From: Oscillospiraceae bacterium
GTDB lineage: Bacteria; Bacillota; Clostridia; Oscillospirales; Oscillospiraceae
Assembly (NCBI GenBank): GCA_017378975.1
Contig: JAFNXT010000292.1
Coordinates: forward strand, 1 to 8,413
Direction: 5' to 3'
Length of the DNA stretch: 8,413 nucleotides
The notes below the pieces were generated by a model. That model was not told where the DNA came from, searched no databases, and saw nothing but the letters and a program-made list of their open reading frames with translations. Position 1 is the first letter of the stretch. The number at the start of each line of letters is the position of its first letter. Position numbers and translations under genes: made by a program. Below, in pieces: positions 1 to 7,746 of this stretch.

Positions 1-27
1 AATGTGACCCGAAAGGCGGCGATCCCC

Positions 28-1860
28 ATGGACCTGAACGAGACACTGATCGACGGACGATTCAAAGACGCCAAGCCGCTTGCCACGGTGGAGAAGATCC
101 GCGCCCTCCTGCGTGACAACGGCATCGAGATCGAGGAATTCTGGAACGAGCGCACGGTCCCCCACTGTCATTCCCTGCGCCTGCGTGTGAAGGGGACCAC
201 CTTCGGCACCAACGGCAAGGGCCTGACCCCGGAGTTCACGCTGGCCAGTGCCTACGGCGAAATGATCGAGCGGTTACAGCTGGGCATCGTCAACATCGCC
301 CAGATGCAGAAGATGTGCCTGACCCCGGAGCCGGGCAAACAGGACGTGCTGATGCCCATGGAGGACCTGCTCCGGAAGCACCCCCAGTGGTACCGGTCCC
401 TGTCGGACCAGCTCCTGCGCTACACCGGTGTCACCATGACGCCCCGACAGATCCTCTCTCAGTACGCCGACAAGACCGGCATGCTCCGTACCACCCCTCA
501 CTATGACCTGATCACCGGCGAAACGGTGTACTATCCTCTGGACCTGCGGGTGGCCTGCTACGGCAGTAACGGCTGTGCCGCCGGCAACACCATGGAAGAA
601 GCGATCGTCCAGGCCACCAGCGAGATCATCGAGCGGGCCAACAAGATGAAGATCCTCACCGAAGGGCTCACCCCGCCGGAGGTACCGGAGGAGGTCCTGA
701 AGACCTTCCCCGTGGCATGGGAGATCATCACATGGCTCCGGGACCACGGCCTGCGGCTGTCGGTCCGGGACTGCTCTCTGGGGATGCGTTTCCCGGTGAT
801 CTGCGTGTGCTACATCGACGAGGCCACCGGCCGCTATCACACCCACTTCGGTGCCTACCCCATCTTCGAGATCGCGATGGAGCGGGCCCTGACCGAAAGC
901 TTCCAGGGCCGGACCCTGCAGGGCATCGGCACGCTGGAGGGCTTCCTGTACCGCAAGGACGAGGTGTTCTCCATCGCCAACGTGTCCAACGAGTTCAAGG
1001 AGGGCGTGTCCCAGCGGACCCCGGAGTTCTTCATCGGTGAGCCTTCCCTGCCGTGGAACGAGCAGGTGGGCTACTCCGGCCAGAACAACCGGGAACTGCT
1101 CCACCAGATCGTGGCGGACCTTGCCGCCCGTGGGCTCCATCCGATCGTCCGGGACGGCTCCTGTCTGGGCTTCCCCACCTGCCATGTGCTGATCCCCGGT
1201 TTCAGCGAGTGTCTGATCCACCGGCTGGACCTGCGGCAGAACGATTTCCGCTACGCCCCCCACGCCGAAAAGGTGCTCCAAAACCCCTCCGCCGCCTCCG
1301 TGCCGGATATGCTGGGTCTCGTGATGCATCTGGACCGGATGAACACCCTCTCCAAGACCGTGGCCACCGCCCGTGGCTTCACCCTCAATGCCCGTCTTTT
1401 CGCCCGGGTGGATGCCAGAGAGGACCAATTCCTCATGTCCGCCACCATGGGCTATGTGTACCACCGCCTTGGCCGGAAGGACCAGATCCTGCCCTGCGTG
1501 GAGCGGATGCTCCGTTGCTGTCCGGCAGAGCTGACGGGAGAACTGCTGTGCCTGAAGCGGTGGCTGTCCATGCGCCGCAACGGCTACGACGAAGCCACCA
1601 CCCGGAAGCTCCTGACCGCCTTCCACCGTGCCGGGCACGTGGAGGAGCTCTATGCCTGTCTGGCGGCCGGACGCTCTCCGCTGGAAAAATATACCCTCCA
1701 CTGCGACAAGACTTCCTGTGACGGTTGCCGCCTGAAGGACCGTTGCGGCCATCAGCAGATCGAAGCCATGCTCCGGCTCATCCGGGAGCGCACCGAACGA
1801 CTGGACCATACCGCCTTCGCAGACGCTCTGAAGACGATCATGGAAGATACAAATCAATAA
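28..1860 (+). CDS. YcaO-family protein with TPR-like C-terminal region and four-cysteine tail
   Basis: YcaO enzymes use ATP to activate amide carbonyls, forming azolines, thioamides or amidines; the E. coli YcaO itself is linked to ribosomal protein S12 methylthiolation. Seen here: the family's glutamate-rich nucleotide-binding helices, ASAYGEMIER (residues 73-82), EEAIVQATSEIIER (190-203) and the segment from GAYPIFEIAMER to FQGR (about 275-295). Helical, TPR-like sequence follows (about 465-555), then a C-x4-C-x2-C-x5-C cluster (C559, C564, C567, C573), which could bind a metal or Fe-S centre. The C terminus lacks the PxPxP motif of azoline-forming cyclodehydratases; with the length of 610 aa this resembles the E. 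coli-type YcaO more than a RiPP cyclodehydratase. I chose ATG 28 because AAAGGCGG lies 8 nt upstream and residue 1 then fits the usual N terminus. GTG at position 4 is possible, and no in-frame stop precedes it, so the gene could begin before the window. It is the first visible gene of an operon with a nucleobase permease. No TfuA, E1-like partner or precursor peptide is visible. Substrate unknown. Confidence 0.88.
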   Translation: MDLNETLIDGRFKDAKPLATVEKIRALLRDNGIEIEEFWNERTVPHCHSLRLRVKGTTFGTNGKGLTPEFTLASAYGEMIERLQLGIVNIAQMQKMCLTPEPGKQDVLMPMEDLLRKHPQWYRSLSDQLLRYTGVTMTPRQILSQYADKTGMLRTTPHYDLITGETVYYPLDLRVACYGSNGCAAGNTMEEAIVQATSEIIERANKMKILTEGLTPPEVPEEVLKTFPVAWEIITWLRDHGLRLSVRDCSLGMRFPVICVCYIDEATGRYHTHFGAYPIFEIAMERALTESFQGRTLQGIGTLEGFLYRKDEVFSIANVSNEFKEGVSQRTPEFFIGEPSLPWNEQVGYSGQNNRELLHQIVADLAARGLHPIVRDGSCLGFPTCHVLIPGFSECLIHRLDLRQNDFRYAPHAEKVLQNPSAASVPDMLGLVMHLDRMNTLSKTVATARGFTLNARLFARVDAREDQFLMSATMGYVYHRLGRKDQILPCVERMLRCCPAELTGELLCLKRWLSMRRNGYDEATTRKLLTAFHRAGHVEELYACLAAGRSPLEKYTLHCDKTSCDGCRLKDRCGHQQIEAMLRLIRERTERLDHTAFADALKTIMEDTNQ

Positions 1861-1871
1861 GGAGGCCCCTC

Positions 1872-3326
1872 ATGAAAGACCATCTGATCTACGACGTAGA
1901 AGACCGCCCCAAGGGCGGCAAACTCCTGCTCTTCGCCCTCCAGCAGGTGCTGGCGATCCTGGCGGCGACCATCGCCGTCCCCTCGATCATCGGCCTGCCC
2001 ACCCAGATGCCCGCGGCGATCCTGGGTGCCGGTGTGGGTACGCTGGTGTACCAGCTCCTGACCAAGTTCAAGAGCCCCGTGTTCCTTGGCAGTTCCTTCG
2101 CCTTCCTTGGCTCTCTGGGCGTGGCGGTGGCCTATGGCTACTGCGGCATCCTGCTGGGCTCCATCGTGGCAGGCCTGGTGTATGTGGTGATCGCCACGAT
2201 CATCCATTTCGTGGGCACCGACTGGGTGGACAAGCTCATGCCCCCCGTCATCATCGGACCCACCGTGGCCCTGATCGGTCTGTCTTTGGCCGGCAACGCC
2301 ATGGGCGATATGGTCCGGTCCAACGCCTCCGTCCAGTATGGCTCCTATAACCTGATCTGCCTGCTGTGCGGTCTGGTGACCTTCTTCGTCGTCATCATCT
2401 GCTCTTCCCAGAAGAAGTCCATCACCGCCAAGCTGATCCCCTTCATCCTGGGCATCGCCGCGGGCTACGCCTGCGCCGCCGTCTTCACCCTGATCGGCAA
2501 TTACGCTGGGCTGGACTACCTGAAGGTGATCGACTTCTCCCCTGTGATCAACAACTTCGTGGATGCCGAGGGCAGCTTCCGTGGGCTGTCTGCCATCTTC
2601 GGCGTGCCGGAGTTCGCCCTGATCGGTGCGATCCGGGAGCTGACCACCGGTCAGATCTCCGCCGAGATCCTGGGCGCCAACGAGGCCGCCCGTCTGCTGG
2701 ATCTGGGCAGCTGTGTGGAGGTCGTCATCGCCTTCCTGCCTGTGGCGCTGGTGGTCTTCGCCGAGCACATCGCTGACCACAAGAACCTGTCCTCCATCAT
2801 CGGCCGTGACCTGATCCGGGAGCCCGGCCTGAAGCGGACCCTGCTGGGTGACGGCATCGGCTCCATTGCCGGTACGGTCTTCGGCATCTGCCCCAACACT
2901 ACCTACGGCGAGTCCGTGGGCTGTGTGGCGATCACCCGGAACGCCTCCATCGCCACCATCACCACCACCGCCTTCCTGTGCATGGGCCTGTCCTTCCTGC
3001 GCCCTGTGATGGTGGTCCTGCAGACCATCCCCGCCTGTGTCATGGGCGGTGTGTGCCTGACCCTCTACGGCTTCATCGCCGTGTCCGGTCTGAAGATGTT
3101 CCGTGAGCTGGACCTGAACGAGAACCGCAACCTGTTCGTGGTGGCCGCGATCCTGATCAGCGGCATCGGCGGCCTGTCCATCCAGATCCCCTACGCCTTC
3201 GGCGCTGACGGCTCCATCGCCGCCACCATCCAGATCACCCCCATCGCCACGGCCCTGATCCTCGGTATCCTGACCAATGCGGTCCTGTCCAAGGTAGAAA
3301 AGAGCAAGCTCGGCAAAGAAGCCTGA
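1872..3326 (+). CDS. uraA: NCS2-family nucleobase permease, probably uracil permease
   Basis: Inner-membrane symporter of the NCS2 (nucleobase:cation symporter-2) family, 484 aa with many hydrophobic segments. Family landmarks are visible: the first-helix segment FALQQVLAILAATIAVP (21-37), the AEHIADH segment (297-303) whose E298 corresponds to the substrate-contacting E241 of E. coli UraA, and PNTTYGESVG plus AITR (341-356), whose Y345-G346-E347 match the UraA Tyr288-Gly289-Glu290 binding-site strand. Aligned without gaps, UraA His245 is replaced by D302, with a histidine one position later; the first-helix QH pair of UraA is QQ here. These changes leave the exact substrate (uracil, xanthine or another base) open. 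The gene next door is uracil phosphoribosyltransferase, which strongly favours uracil. ATG 1872 is chosen because a perfect AAGGAGG (1859-1865) overlaps the upstream stop codon at 6-nt spacing. A longer reading with an earlier start would run into the YcaO gene and has no such site. Co-transcribed with its neighbours on both sides. Confidence 0.93.
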   Translation: MKDHLIYDVEDRPKGGKLLLFALQQVLAILAATIAVPSIIGLPTQMPAAILGAGVGTLVYQLLTKFKSPVFLGSSFAFLGSLGVAVAYGYCGILLGSIVAGLVYVVIATIIHFVGTDWVDKLMPPVIIGPTVALIGLSLAGNAMGDMVRSNASVQYGSYNLICLLCGLVTFFVVIICSSQKKSITAKLIPFILGIAAGYACAAVFTLIGNYAGLDYLKVIDFSPVINNFVDAEGSFRGLSAIFGVPEFALIGAIRELTTGQISAEILGANEAARLLDLGSCVEVVIAFLPVALVVFAEHIADHKNLSSIIGRDLIREPGLKRTLLGDGIGSIAGTVFGICPNTTYGESVGCVAITRNASIATITTTAFLCMGLSFLRPVMVVLQTIPACVMGGVCLTLYGFIAVSGLKMFRELDLNENRNLFVVAAILISGIGGLSIQIPYAFGADGSIAATIQITPIATALILGILTNAVLSKVEKSKLGKEA

Positions 3327-3346
3327 TAAAGAAAGAGGTGTCCCCC

Positions 3347-3988
3347 ATGAAAACCTATCCCAACGTCACCATTTTCGACCATCCCCTGATCGATCATAAG
3401 ATCGCCATCCTCCGGGACGAGAAGACCAGCATGAAGGAATTCCGTGAGCTGGTGGAGGAGATCACCACCCTCATGACCTTCGAGTGCCTCCGGGAGGGCG
3501 TGCCCACCACCGAGATCCAGGTCCAGACCCCTCTGGAGGTCTGCACCCAGCGTGTGGTCCAGGACGATGCCATCGTGATCGTGCCGATCCTCCGTGCCGG
3601 CCTTGGCATGGTCAACGGTGTCCACGTCCTCTTCCCCTCCGCCAAGGTGGGCCACATCGGCCTGTACCGGGACGAGGAGACCCTGGAGCCTCAGGAATAC
3701 TACTGCAAGCTCCCCAAGCAGATCAGCGAGAAGCTGGTGCTGGTGGTGGACCCCATGCTGGCCACCGGCGGCAGTGCCTGCGACGCCATCCGGAAGCTGA
3801 AGGACCACGGCTGTAAGCACATCAAGTTCATGGCCGTGATCGGCGCCCCCGAGGGCATCTCCCGTGTTGCCGAAGCCCATCCCGATGTGCAAATCTATGT
3901 CTCCACCCAGGACCGCTGCCTCAACGACCACGGCTATATCCTCCCGGGCCTGGGCGACGCCGGCGACCGCCTCTTCGGCACCAAGTGA
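3347..3988 (+). CDS. upp: Uracil phosphoribosyltransferase
   Basis: Cytoplasmic salvage enzyme converting uracil and PRPP to UMP and pyrophosphate. The 213-residue length is typical of the family. Visible motifs: ILRAGLGM (81-88), the PRPP-binding loop VVDPMLATGGSA (133-144) with the catalytic-site acidic and TGGS residues, and the uracil-binding C-terminal stretch YILPGLGDAGDR (197-208). ATG 3347 is preferred over an in-frame GTG at 3338, because that GTG lies inside the likely ribosome binding site (AAGAGGTG, 3333-3340, 6 nt before the ATG). Only 20 nt separate it from the permease stop, so the two are almost certainly one transcript: import followed by trapping as UMP. No PyrR-binding or other leader is visible between them; any operon-level control must lie before the window. 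Confidence 0.97.
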   Translation: MKTYPNVTIFDHPLIDHKIAILRDEKTSMKEFRELVEEITTLMTFECLREGVPTTEIQVQTPLEVCTQRVVQDDAIVIVPILRAGLGMVNGVHVLFPSAKVGHIGLYRDEETLEPQEYYCKLPKQISEKLVLVVDPMLATGGSACDAIRKLKDHGCKHIKFMAVIGAPEGISRVAEAHPDVQIYVSTQDRCLNDHGYILPGLGDAGDRLFGTK

Positions 3989-4037
3989 CCCCGGGACCGC
4001 CCCAGACAGGGCGGAGGGAGCCCGCATACTGCTCTTG

Positions 4038-4077
4038 ATCAAAGACCGACACCCCCCTCGGGGTGCCGGTCTTTGAT
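4038..4077 (+). terminator. Hairpin terminator of the ycaO-uraA-upp operon
   Basis: An 18-bp stem (4038-4055 with 4060-4077) with a single A/C mismatch and a CCTC loop. The stem base is AAAG/CTTT, so the short U-run lies inside the stem and no further T-tract follows. It may therefore terminate incompletely or work in both directions. A smaller perfect 6-bp hairpin (3997-4002 with 4009-4014) lies between it and upp. Confidence 0.7.
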
Positions 4078-4094
4078 GCTCTGAGAAAAAAATG

Positions 4095-4124
4095 CTGTCA
4101 TTTTTTCACGTCCTGTGATATGAT
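4095..4124 (+). promoter_or_regulatory. Extended -10 promoter for the DUF554 gene
   Basis: TATGAT (4119-4124) is preceded by TG one base upstream (TGATATGAT), an extended -10. CTGTCA at 4095-4100 matches the -35 consensus at four of six positions with 18-nt spacing. It lies between the preceding terminator and the ribosome binding site of the next gene, so that gene has its own promoter. Confidence 0.65.
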
Positions 4125-4153
4125 GTCGAAAACACTTCCTCAGGAGGGAACAC

Positions 4154-4882
4154 ATGATCGGCCTTGGTACCATCATCAATACTGCCGCTGTCATTTTGGG
4201 CGGCGTGCTGGGGATGTTGATGAAGAACGGCATCCTGAAACGATACGAAAAGATCCTCATGCAGGCGCTGGGCCTGTCCACCGTGTTCATCGGCATCAGC
4301 GGCGTGCTGGAATATATGCTGGTGGTGGAAAACGGCACGCTGGGCACCCGGGGGACCATGCTCCTGATCTTCAGTCTGGTGCTGGGGAGCATCGCAGGCA
4401 CGATGCTGGATATCGAAGGCCGGATGGAGGTCCTCGGGGTCCGGGTGAAGGCCATGGCGAAGGTCCGCAACGATGACCGGTTCGTGGAGGGCTTCGTCAC
4501 CGCCTCCCTGATCATCTGCGTGGGAGCCATGGCGATCGTAGGAGCCATGGAGGACGGCCTCACCGGGGACTGCTCCACCCTGATCGCCAAATCCCTGCTG
4601 GACTTCGCGATCATCGCCATCCTCACCGCAGGCTATGGCATAGGTGCCGCCTTCTCGGCCCTGCCCATCTTCATCTATCAGGGCGCGATCACCCTGCTGG
4701 CCGCCGCCTTCGGTGCGGTGATCAGCGACGGTCTGATCGCCCAGCTCTCCTTCGTGGGCAACGCCCTGATCTGCTGTGTAGGCGTGAACCTGATCCGGGC
4801 GAAGAGCTTCCCGGTGGCTGATATGCTCCCGGCCCTGCTGGTCCCCGTCTTCACGGAGCTTTACAACGTGATCTTCCGCTGA
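4154..4882 (+). CDS. DUF554 (YdfK/YqgA-type) integral membrane protein
   Basis: 242-residue, very hydrophobic protein with about six or seven predicted membrane spans. It carries the conserved features of the DUF554 family: N-terminal GTIINT (5-10) followed by a glycine-rich helix, the GDCSTLIAKSLLD segment (138-150), and FSALPIFIYQG (167-177). Family members are described as putative membrane or transport proteins, but no biochemical role is established, so none is assigned. AGGAGG (4142-4147) sits 6 nt before the ATG, fixing the start. It is a single-gene unit: promoter just upstream, palindrome cluster just downstream. Codon use matches the neighbouring core genes. Confidence 0.92.
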   Translation: MIGLGTIINTAAVILGGVLGMLMKNGILKRYEKILMQALGLSTVFIGISGVLEYMLVVENGTLGTRGTMLLIFSLVLGSIAGTMLDIEGRMEVLGVRVKAMAKVRNDDRFVEGFVTASLIICVGAMAIVGAMEDGLTGDCSTLIAKSLLDFAIIAILTAGYGIGAAFSALPIFIYQGAITLLAAAFGAVISDGLIAQLSFVGNALICCVGVNLIRAKSFPVADMLPALLVPVFTELYNVIFR

Positions 4883-4891
4883 CGTTGACCA

Positions 4892-4957
4892 TGTAGGGCG
4901 AGGGCATGCCCTCGCCGGTGTTTTCGCGGGAGGCGAAAACACATCGCCCGAAGGGCG
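4892..4957. repeat. Cluster of three intergenic palindromes
   Basis: Directly after TGTAG there is a perfect 20-bp palindrome (4897-4916), then a perfect 10-bp hairpin GTGTTTTCGC / GCGAAAACAC with loop GGGAG (4918-4942), then CGCCC-GAA-GGGCG (4945-4957). No T-tract follows any of them, so they are not typical intrinsic terminators, although they could slow or stabilise RNA 3' ends after the DUF554 gene. The TGTAGGG start recurs, inverted, next to the hairpin at 6996-7017, suggesting a genome-wide intergenic repeat family. Confidence 0.7.
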
Positions 4958-5036
4958 TACGCACGTCCTATGCGGTATGATGTAAGCGGTCCCGCACCGT
5001 CCCCCGATGGATCCGCTCCCATTTCTCAAAAAACAC

Positions 5037-5065
5037 TTGCATTATGGCGGACCTTCCGCTATAAT
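5037..5065 (+). promoter_or_regulatory. Promoter of the glycine riboswitch-transporter unit
   Basis: TTGCAT (5037-5042) and a perfect TATAAT (5060-5065) are separated by 17 nt. Transcription would begin near 5072, about 20 nt before aptamer 1, giving a leader of roughly 265 nt before the transporter ATG. Confidence 0.85.
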
Positions 5066-5093
5066 GGGCGCAATCGAATATATCTGGATGAAG

Positions 5094-5251
5094 TTTGTTG
5101 GAAAATGCGTCACGCTGCCGAAGGAGTAACTCTCTCAGGTGTCCGAAAGGATGAGGACAGCAAGCAGACAGGACTTTGGAGAAACCCATTAGATTGGGTG
5201 CCGAAGGTGCAAAGCGTATACACGCTGATCTCTCAGGCAAAAGGACAAAGT
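5094..5251 (+). promoter_or_regulatory. Tandem glycine riboswitch (two aptamers)
   Basis: Both aptamers show the conserved glycine core. Aptamer 1: P1 from TTGTT (5095-5099) with AGCAA (5159-5163), core GCCGAAGGAGTAA (5117-5129) and CTCTCAGG (5132-5139). P3b is essentially absent, and a small GTCC-GAAA-GGAT hairpin is inserted before GAGGACAG. Aptamer 2 is fully canonical: P1 ACTTTG (5173-5178) with CAAAGT (5246-5251), GGAGA pairing with TCTC (P2), P3a CCCA...TGGG, core GCCGAAGGTGCAA (5200-5212), P3b AGCGT/ACGCT (5213-5226), and TCTCTCAGGCAAAAGGAC (5229-5246). It precedes an AGCS sodium:amino-acid symporter, a known target class for this riboswitch. An extra hairpin (5254-5274, ACCT..CCCC / GGGGAGGT) lies between aptamer 2 and the terminator. 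The apparent coding frame that runs through this region is not a gene. Confidence 0.96.
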
Positions 5252-5284
5252 TTACCTTTCCCCACAGGGGAGGTATTTTGTTTT

Positions 5285-5321
5285 GAGGGATCGTGTTCCA
5301 TCACGGTCTCTTTTATTTTTT
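5285..5321 (+). terminator. Riboswitch expression-platform terminator
   Basis: Stem 5285-5295 with 5302-5312 (11 pairs, three G-U), loop TTCCAT, followed by TTTTATTTTTT (5311-5321). It ends just before the transporter's ribosome binding site. Its left arm GAGGGATC (5285-5292) can instead pair with GATCTCTC (5227-5234) of aptamer 2, which supplies an antiterminator. Confidence 0.85.
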
Positions 5322-5335
5322 CAGGAGGTATCCAT

Positions 5336-6862
<1,527 letters not shown>

Positions 6863-6869
6863 ACACCAA

Positions 6870-6900
6870 AAGCGTGTCATCCCCCACGGATGACACGCTT
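6870..6900 (+). terminator. Terminator hairpin after the AGCS gene
   Basis: Perfect 13-bp stem (6870-6882 with 6888-6900) and CCCAC loop, 8 nt after the stop codon. Only two T residues close the stem and no T-tract follows, so termination efficiency is uncertain. The right arm (ACACGCT) could instead pair with AGCGTGT at 6903-6908, giving a competing hairpin. Confidence 0.65.
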
Positions 6901-6994
6901 CAGCGTGTCGAAAAAGGTGCTCCGCGCCCCGGCCCCCTCTGCGACTCGCTAAGAGCCGTGAATGTACCATGTCTGAAGGGTTTTCGACAGGCTG
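6901..6994. repeat. 94-bp element with 14-bp terminal inverted repeats
   Basis: CAGCGTGTCGAAAA (6901-6914) is inverted at 6981-6994 with one mismatch. The interior is GC-rich and I see no open reading frame of note or recognisable RNA in it. It starts immediately after the AGCS terminator and ends two bases before another hairpin. It could be a MITE-like or REP-like intergenic repeat; no target-site duplication is obvious. Confidence 0.5.
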
Positions 6995-6995
6995 C

Positions 6996-7022
6996 GGACA
7001 CCGCAGGAGCGGTGTCCCTACA
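6996..7022 (-). repeat. TGTAGGG-type intergenic hairpin
   Basis: A perfect 9-bp stem GGACACCGC / GCGGTGTCC with loop AGGA (6996-7017) followed by CTACA (7018-7022). Read on the minus strand this is TGTAGGG running into a palindrome, the same layout as the palindrome at 4893-4916 on the plus strand, although the stem sequences differ. A T6 run follows only after a 9-nt gap, so it would be a poor terminator. Confidence 0.5.
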
Positions 7023-7096
7023 GTCGTTTTTTAAAATTCAAGTTTTATAAAAAATTATAACGTGGTCAAATTATGATATACGGCAAATCCGTATTA

Positions 7097-7157
7097 TATA
7101 CATTCTACGCAAGCATGATATAATATCCGTTCCTTCGTTACCGCAGGGAACGGATAT
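7097..7157 (+). promoter_or_regulatory. Possible promoter overlapping an operator-like inverted repeat
   Basis: TGATATAAT (7116-7124) is a perfect extended -10; TATACA (7097-7102) is a fair -35 at 16-nt spacing. A perfect 11-bp inverted repeat ATATCCGTTCC / GGAACGGATAT (7123-7133 and 7147-7157, 13-nt spacer) begins within the -10, as a repressor site would. Just upstream is a second inverted repeat ATACGG-N5-CCGTAT (7078-7094). Transcription from about 7131 would reach the terminator at 7163-7203 within some 70 nt, with no coding frame in between. The segment from 7022 to 7160 is AT-rich and I see no gene in it. Could be a small RNA gene or the remains of a lost gene's control region. Confidence 0.4.
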
Positions 7158-7162
7158 CATTG

Positions 7163-7203
7163 TAAAAACCCTCTTTTGTCTGGTAGACAAAAGAGGGTTT
7201 TTA
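7163..7203 (-). terminator. Bidirectional terminator ending the minus-strand operon
   Basis: Perfect 19-bp stem (7163-7181 with 7185-7203), loop GGT, with A5 at the left foot and T5 at the right foot, so it can stop transcription from both sides. It is 58 nt beyond the stop of the 161-residue gene. Its core, CTCTTTTGTCTG followed by GTAGACAAAAGAG, is nearly identical to the terminator at 8283-8323. Confidence 0.85.
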
Positions 7204-7215
7204 CATGCGAAAGAG

Positions 7216-7259
7216 CGACCAAAAGTAGCGCAAGTAGGGGTAAGAACGACTAAAAGTAG
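7216..7259. repeat. Pair of 13-bp direct repeats
   Basis: CGACCAAAAGTAG (7216-7228) and CGACTAAAAGTAG (7247-7259) differ at one base and lie 31 bp apart, about three helical turns, with a partial AAGTAG copy between them (7232-7237). They sit between the last stop codon of the minus-strand operon and its terminator, so they are in its 3' untranslated region. No function can be assigned. Confidence 0.5.
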
Positions 7260-7260
7260 T

Positions 7261-7746
7261 TTAATTTCGAAAAAGGAGTTTTCGAATTCGTTCAAGTAAA
7301 GAACTTGTCTTGATCGGTGTTGTGTTTTTAGGGAAAGGCTCGTCTAAAACCCATGGTAAATCAATGCCATAAACGGTCACTGTAAAATACCCATCTGTTT
7401 TTTGATCATTGGGAATATACCAATGGTCAATAACGATGTTGAGAAACGATCCACCATCAAACATATCGATTTCATACTTATTAGATTCCAATATGTTGCC
7501 AATGACGGTGTAGGCAACAAAATGATAGTCTATATGATCATCCATAGCGCAAGGGCCTGTCTCATCAGGTCTGTCGATCAACAAACCTAATTCTGCGAGA
7601 AACGCTGTTAGTTTAGGGAATCTCTCTCGAATTTGGGCGTACAGATTGCGGTCTTCATCGCATTCGCAAAGCGAATGCTCTTGGGAATACCTGCGTGTTG
7701 CTTCTATATCCACGTCAAGAGCATAACCGTCTTTTCGTATTATCAT
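7261..7746 (-). CDS. Hypothetical protein, second gene of the four-helix-bundle operon
   Basis: 161 aa, soluble and acidic in its middle part, with no signal peptide or membrane span. I do not recognise the family with confidence. Visible features: LCECDEDRNLYAQIRERFPKL (27-46, quoted in part: CEC followed by an acidic run and RNLY), an aromatic-rich stretch DHIDYHFVAY (70-79), FDGGSFLNIVIDHWYIP (96-112), and a basic C terminus (RIRKLLFRN). A weak resemblance to small Firmicutes proteins with a CxCxxC-RNFY-like motif is possible, but the third cysteine is missing. Start ATG 7746 is fixed by AAGGAG 8 nt upstream; a longer reading would extend into the preceding gene. Its ATG overlaps the stop of that gene (ATGA), so translation is probably coupled. 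It is clearly lower in GC than the transporter genes, consistent with transfer. Confidence 0.75.
   Translation of the reverse strand: MIIRKDGYALDVDIEATRRYSQEHSLCECDEDRNLYAQIRERFPKLTAFLAELGLLIDRPDETGPCAMDDHIDYHFVAYTVIGNILESNKYEIDMFDGGSFLNIVIDHWYIPNDQKTDGYFTVTVYGIDLPWVLDEPFPKNTTPIKTSSLLERIRKLLFRN

Noticed and set aside
274..1857. Long minus-strand open frame (527 codons) opposite the YcaO gene
   Set aside because: It is the antisense of a clearly recognisable protein; the frame is open because of GC-rich codon bias, and its translation is low-complexity (G, H, D, V, Q rich) with no family features.
4970..5335. N-terminal extension of the AGCS protein by 122 residues
   Set aside because: The extension would translate the promoter, the glycine riboswitch and the terminator. 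A proper ribosome binding site lies before ATG 5336.
7071..7295. 74-codon minus-strand frame running through the 3' end of the operon
   Set aside because: It overlaps the 161-residue gene, crosses the terminator stem and the direct repeats, and has no supporting ribosome binding site or family similarity.
7660..7678. GCATTCGC-AAA-GCGAATGC hairpin inside the 161-residue gene, preceded by CATC as in the hairpin array
   Set aside because: It encodes the CEC/DED stretch in frame within an intact gene, so it may simply be coding sequence. One copy is not enough to call an element insertion.
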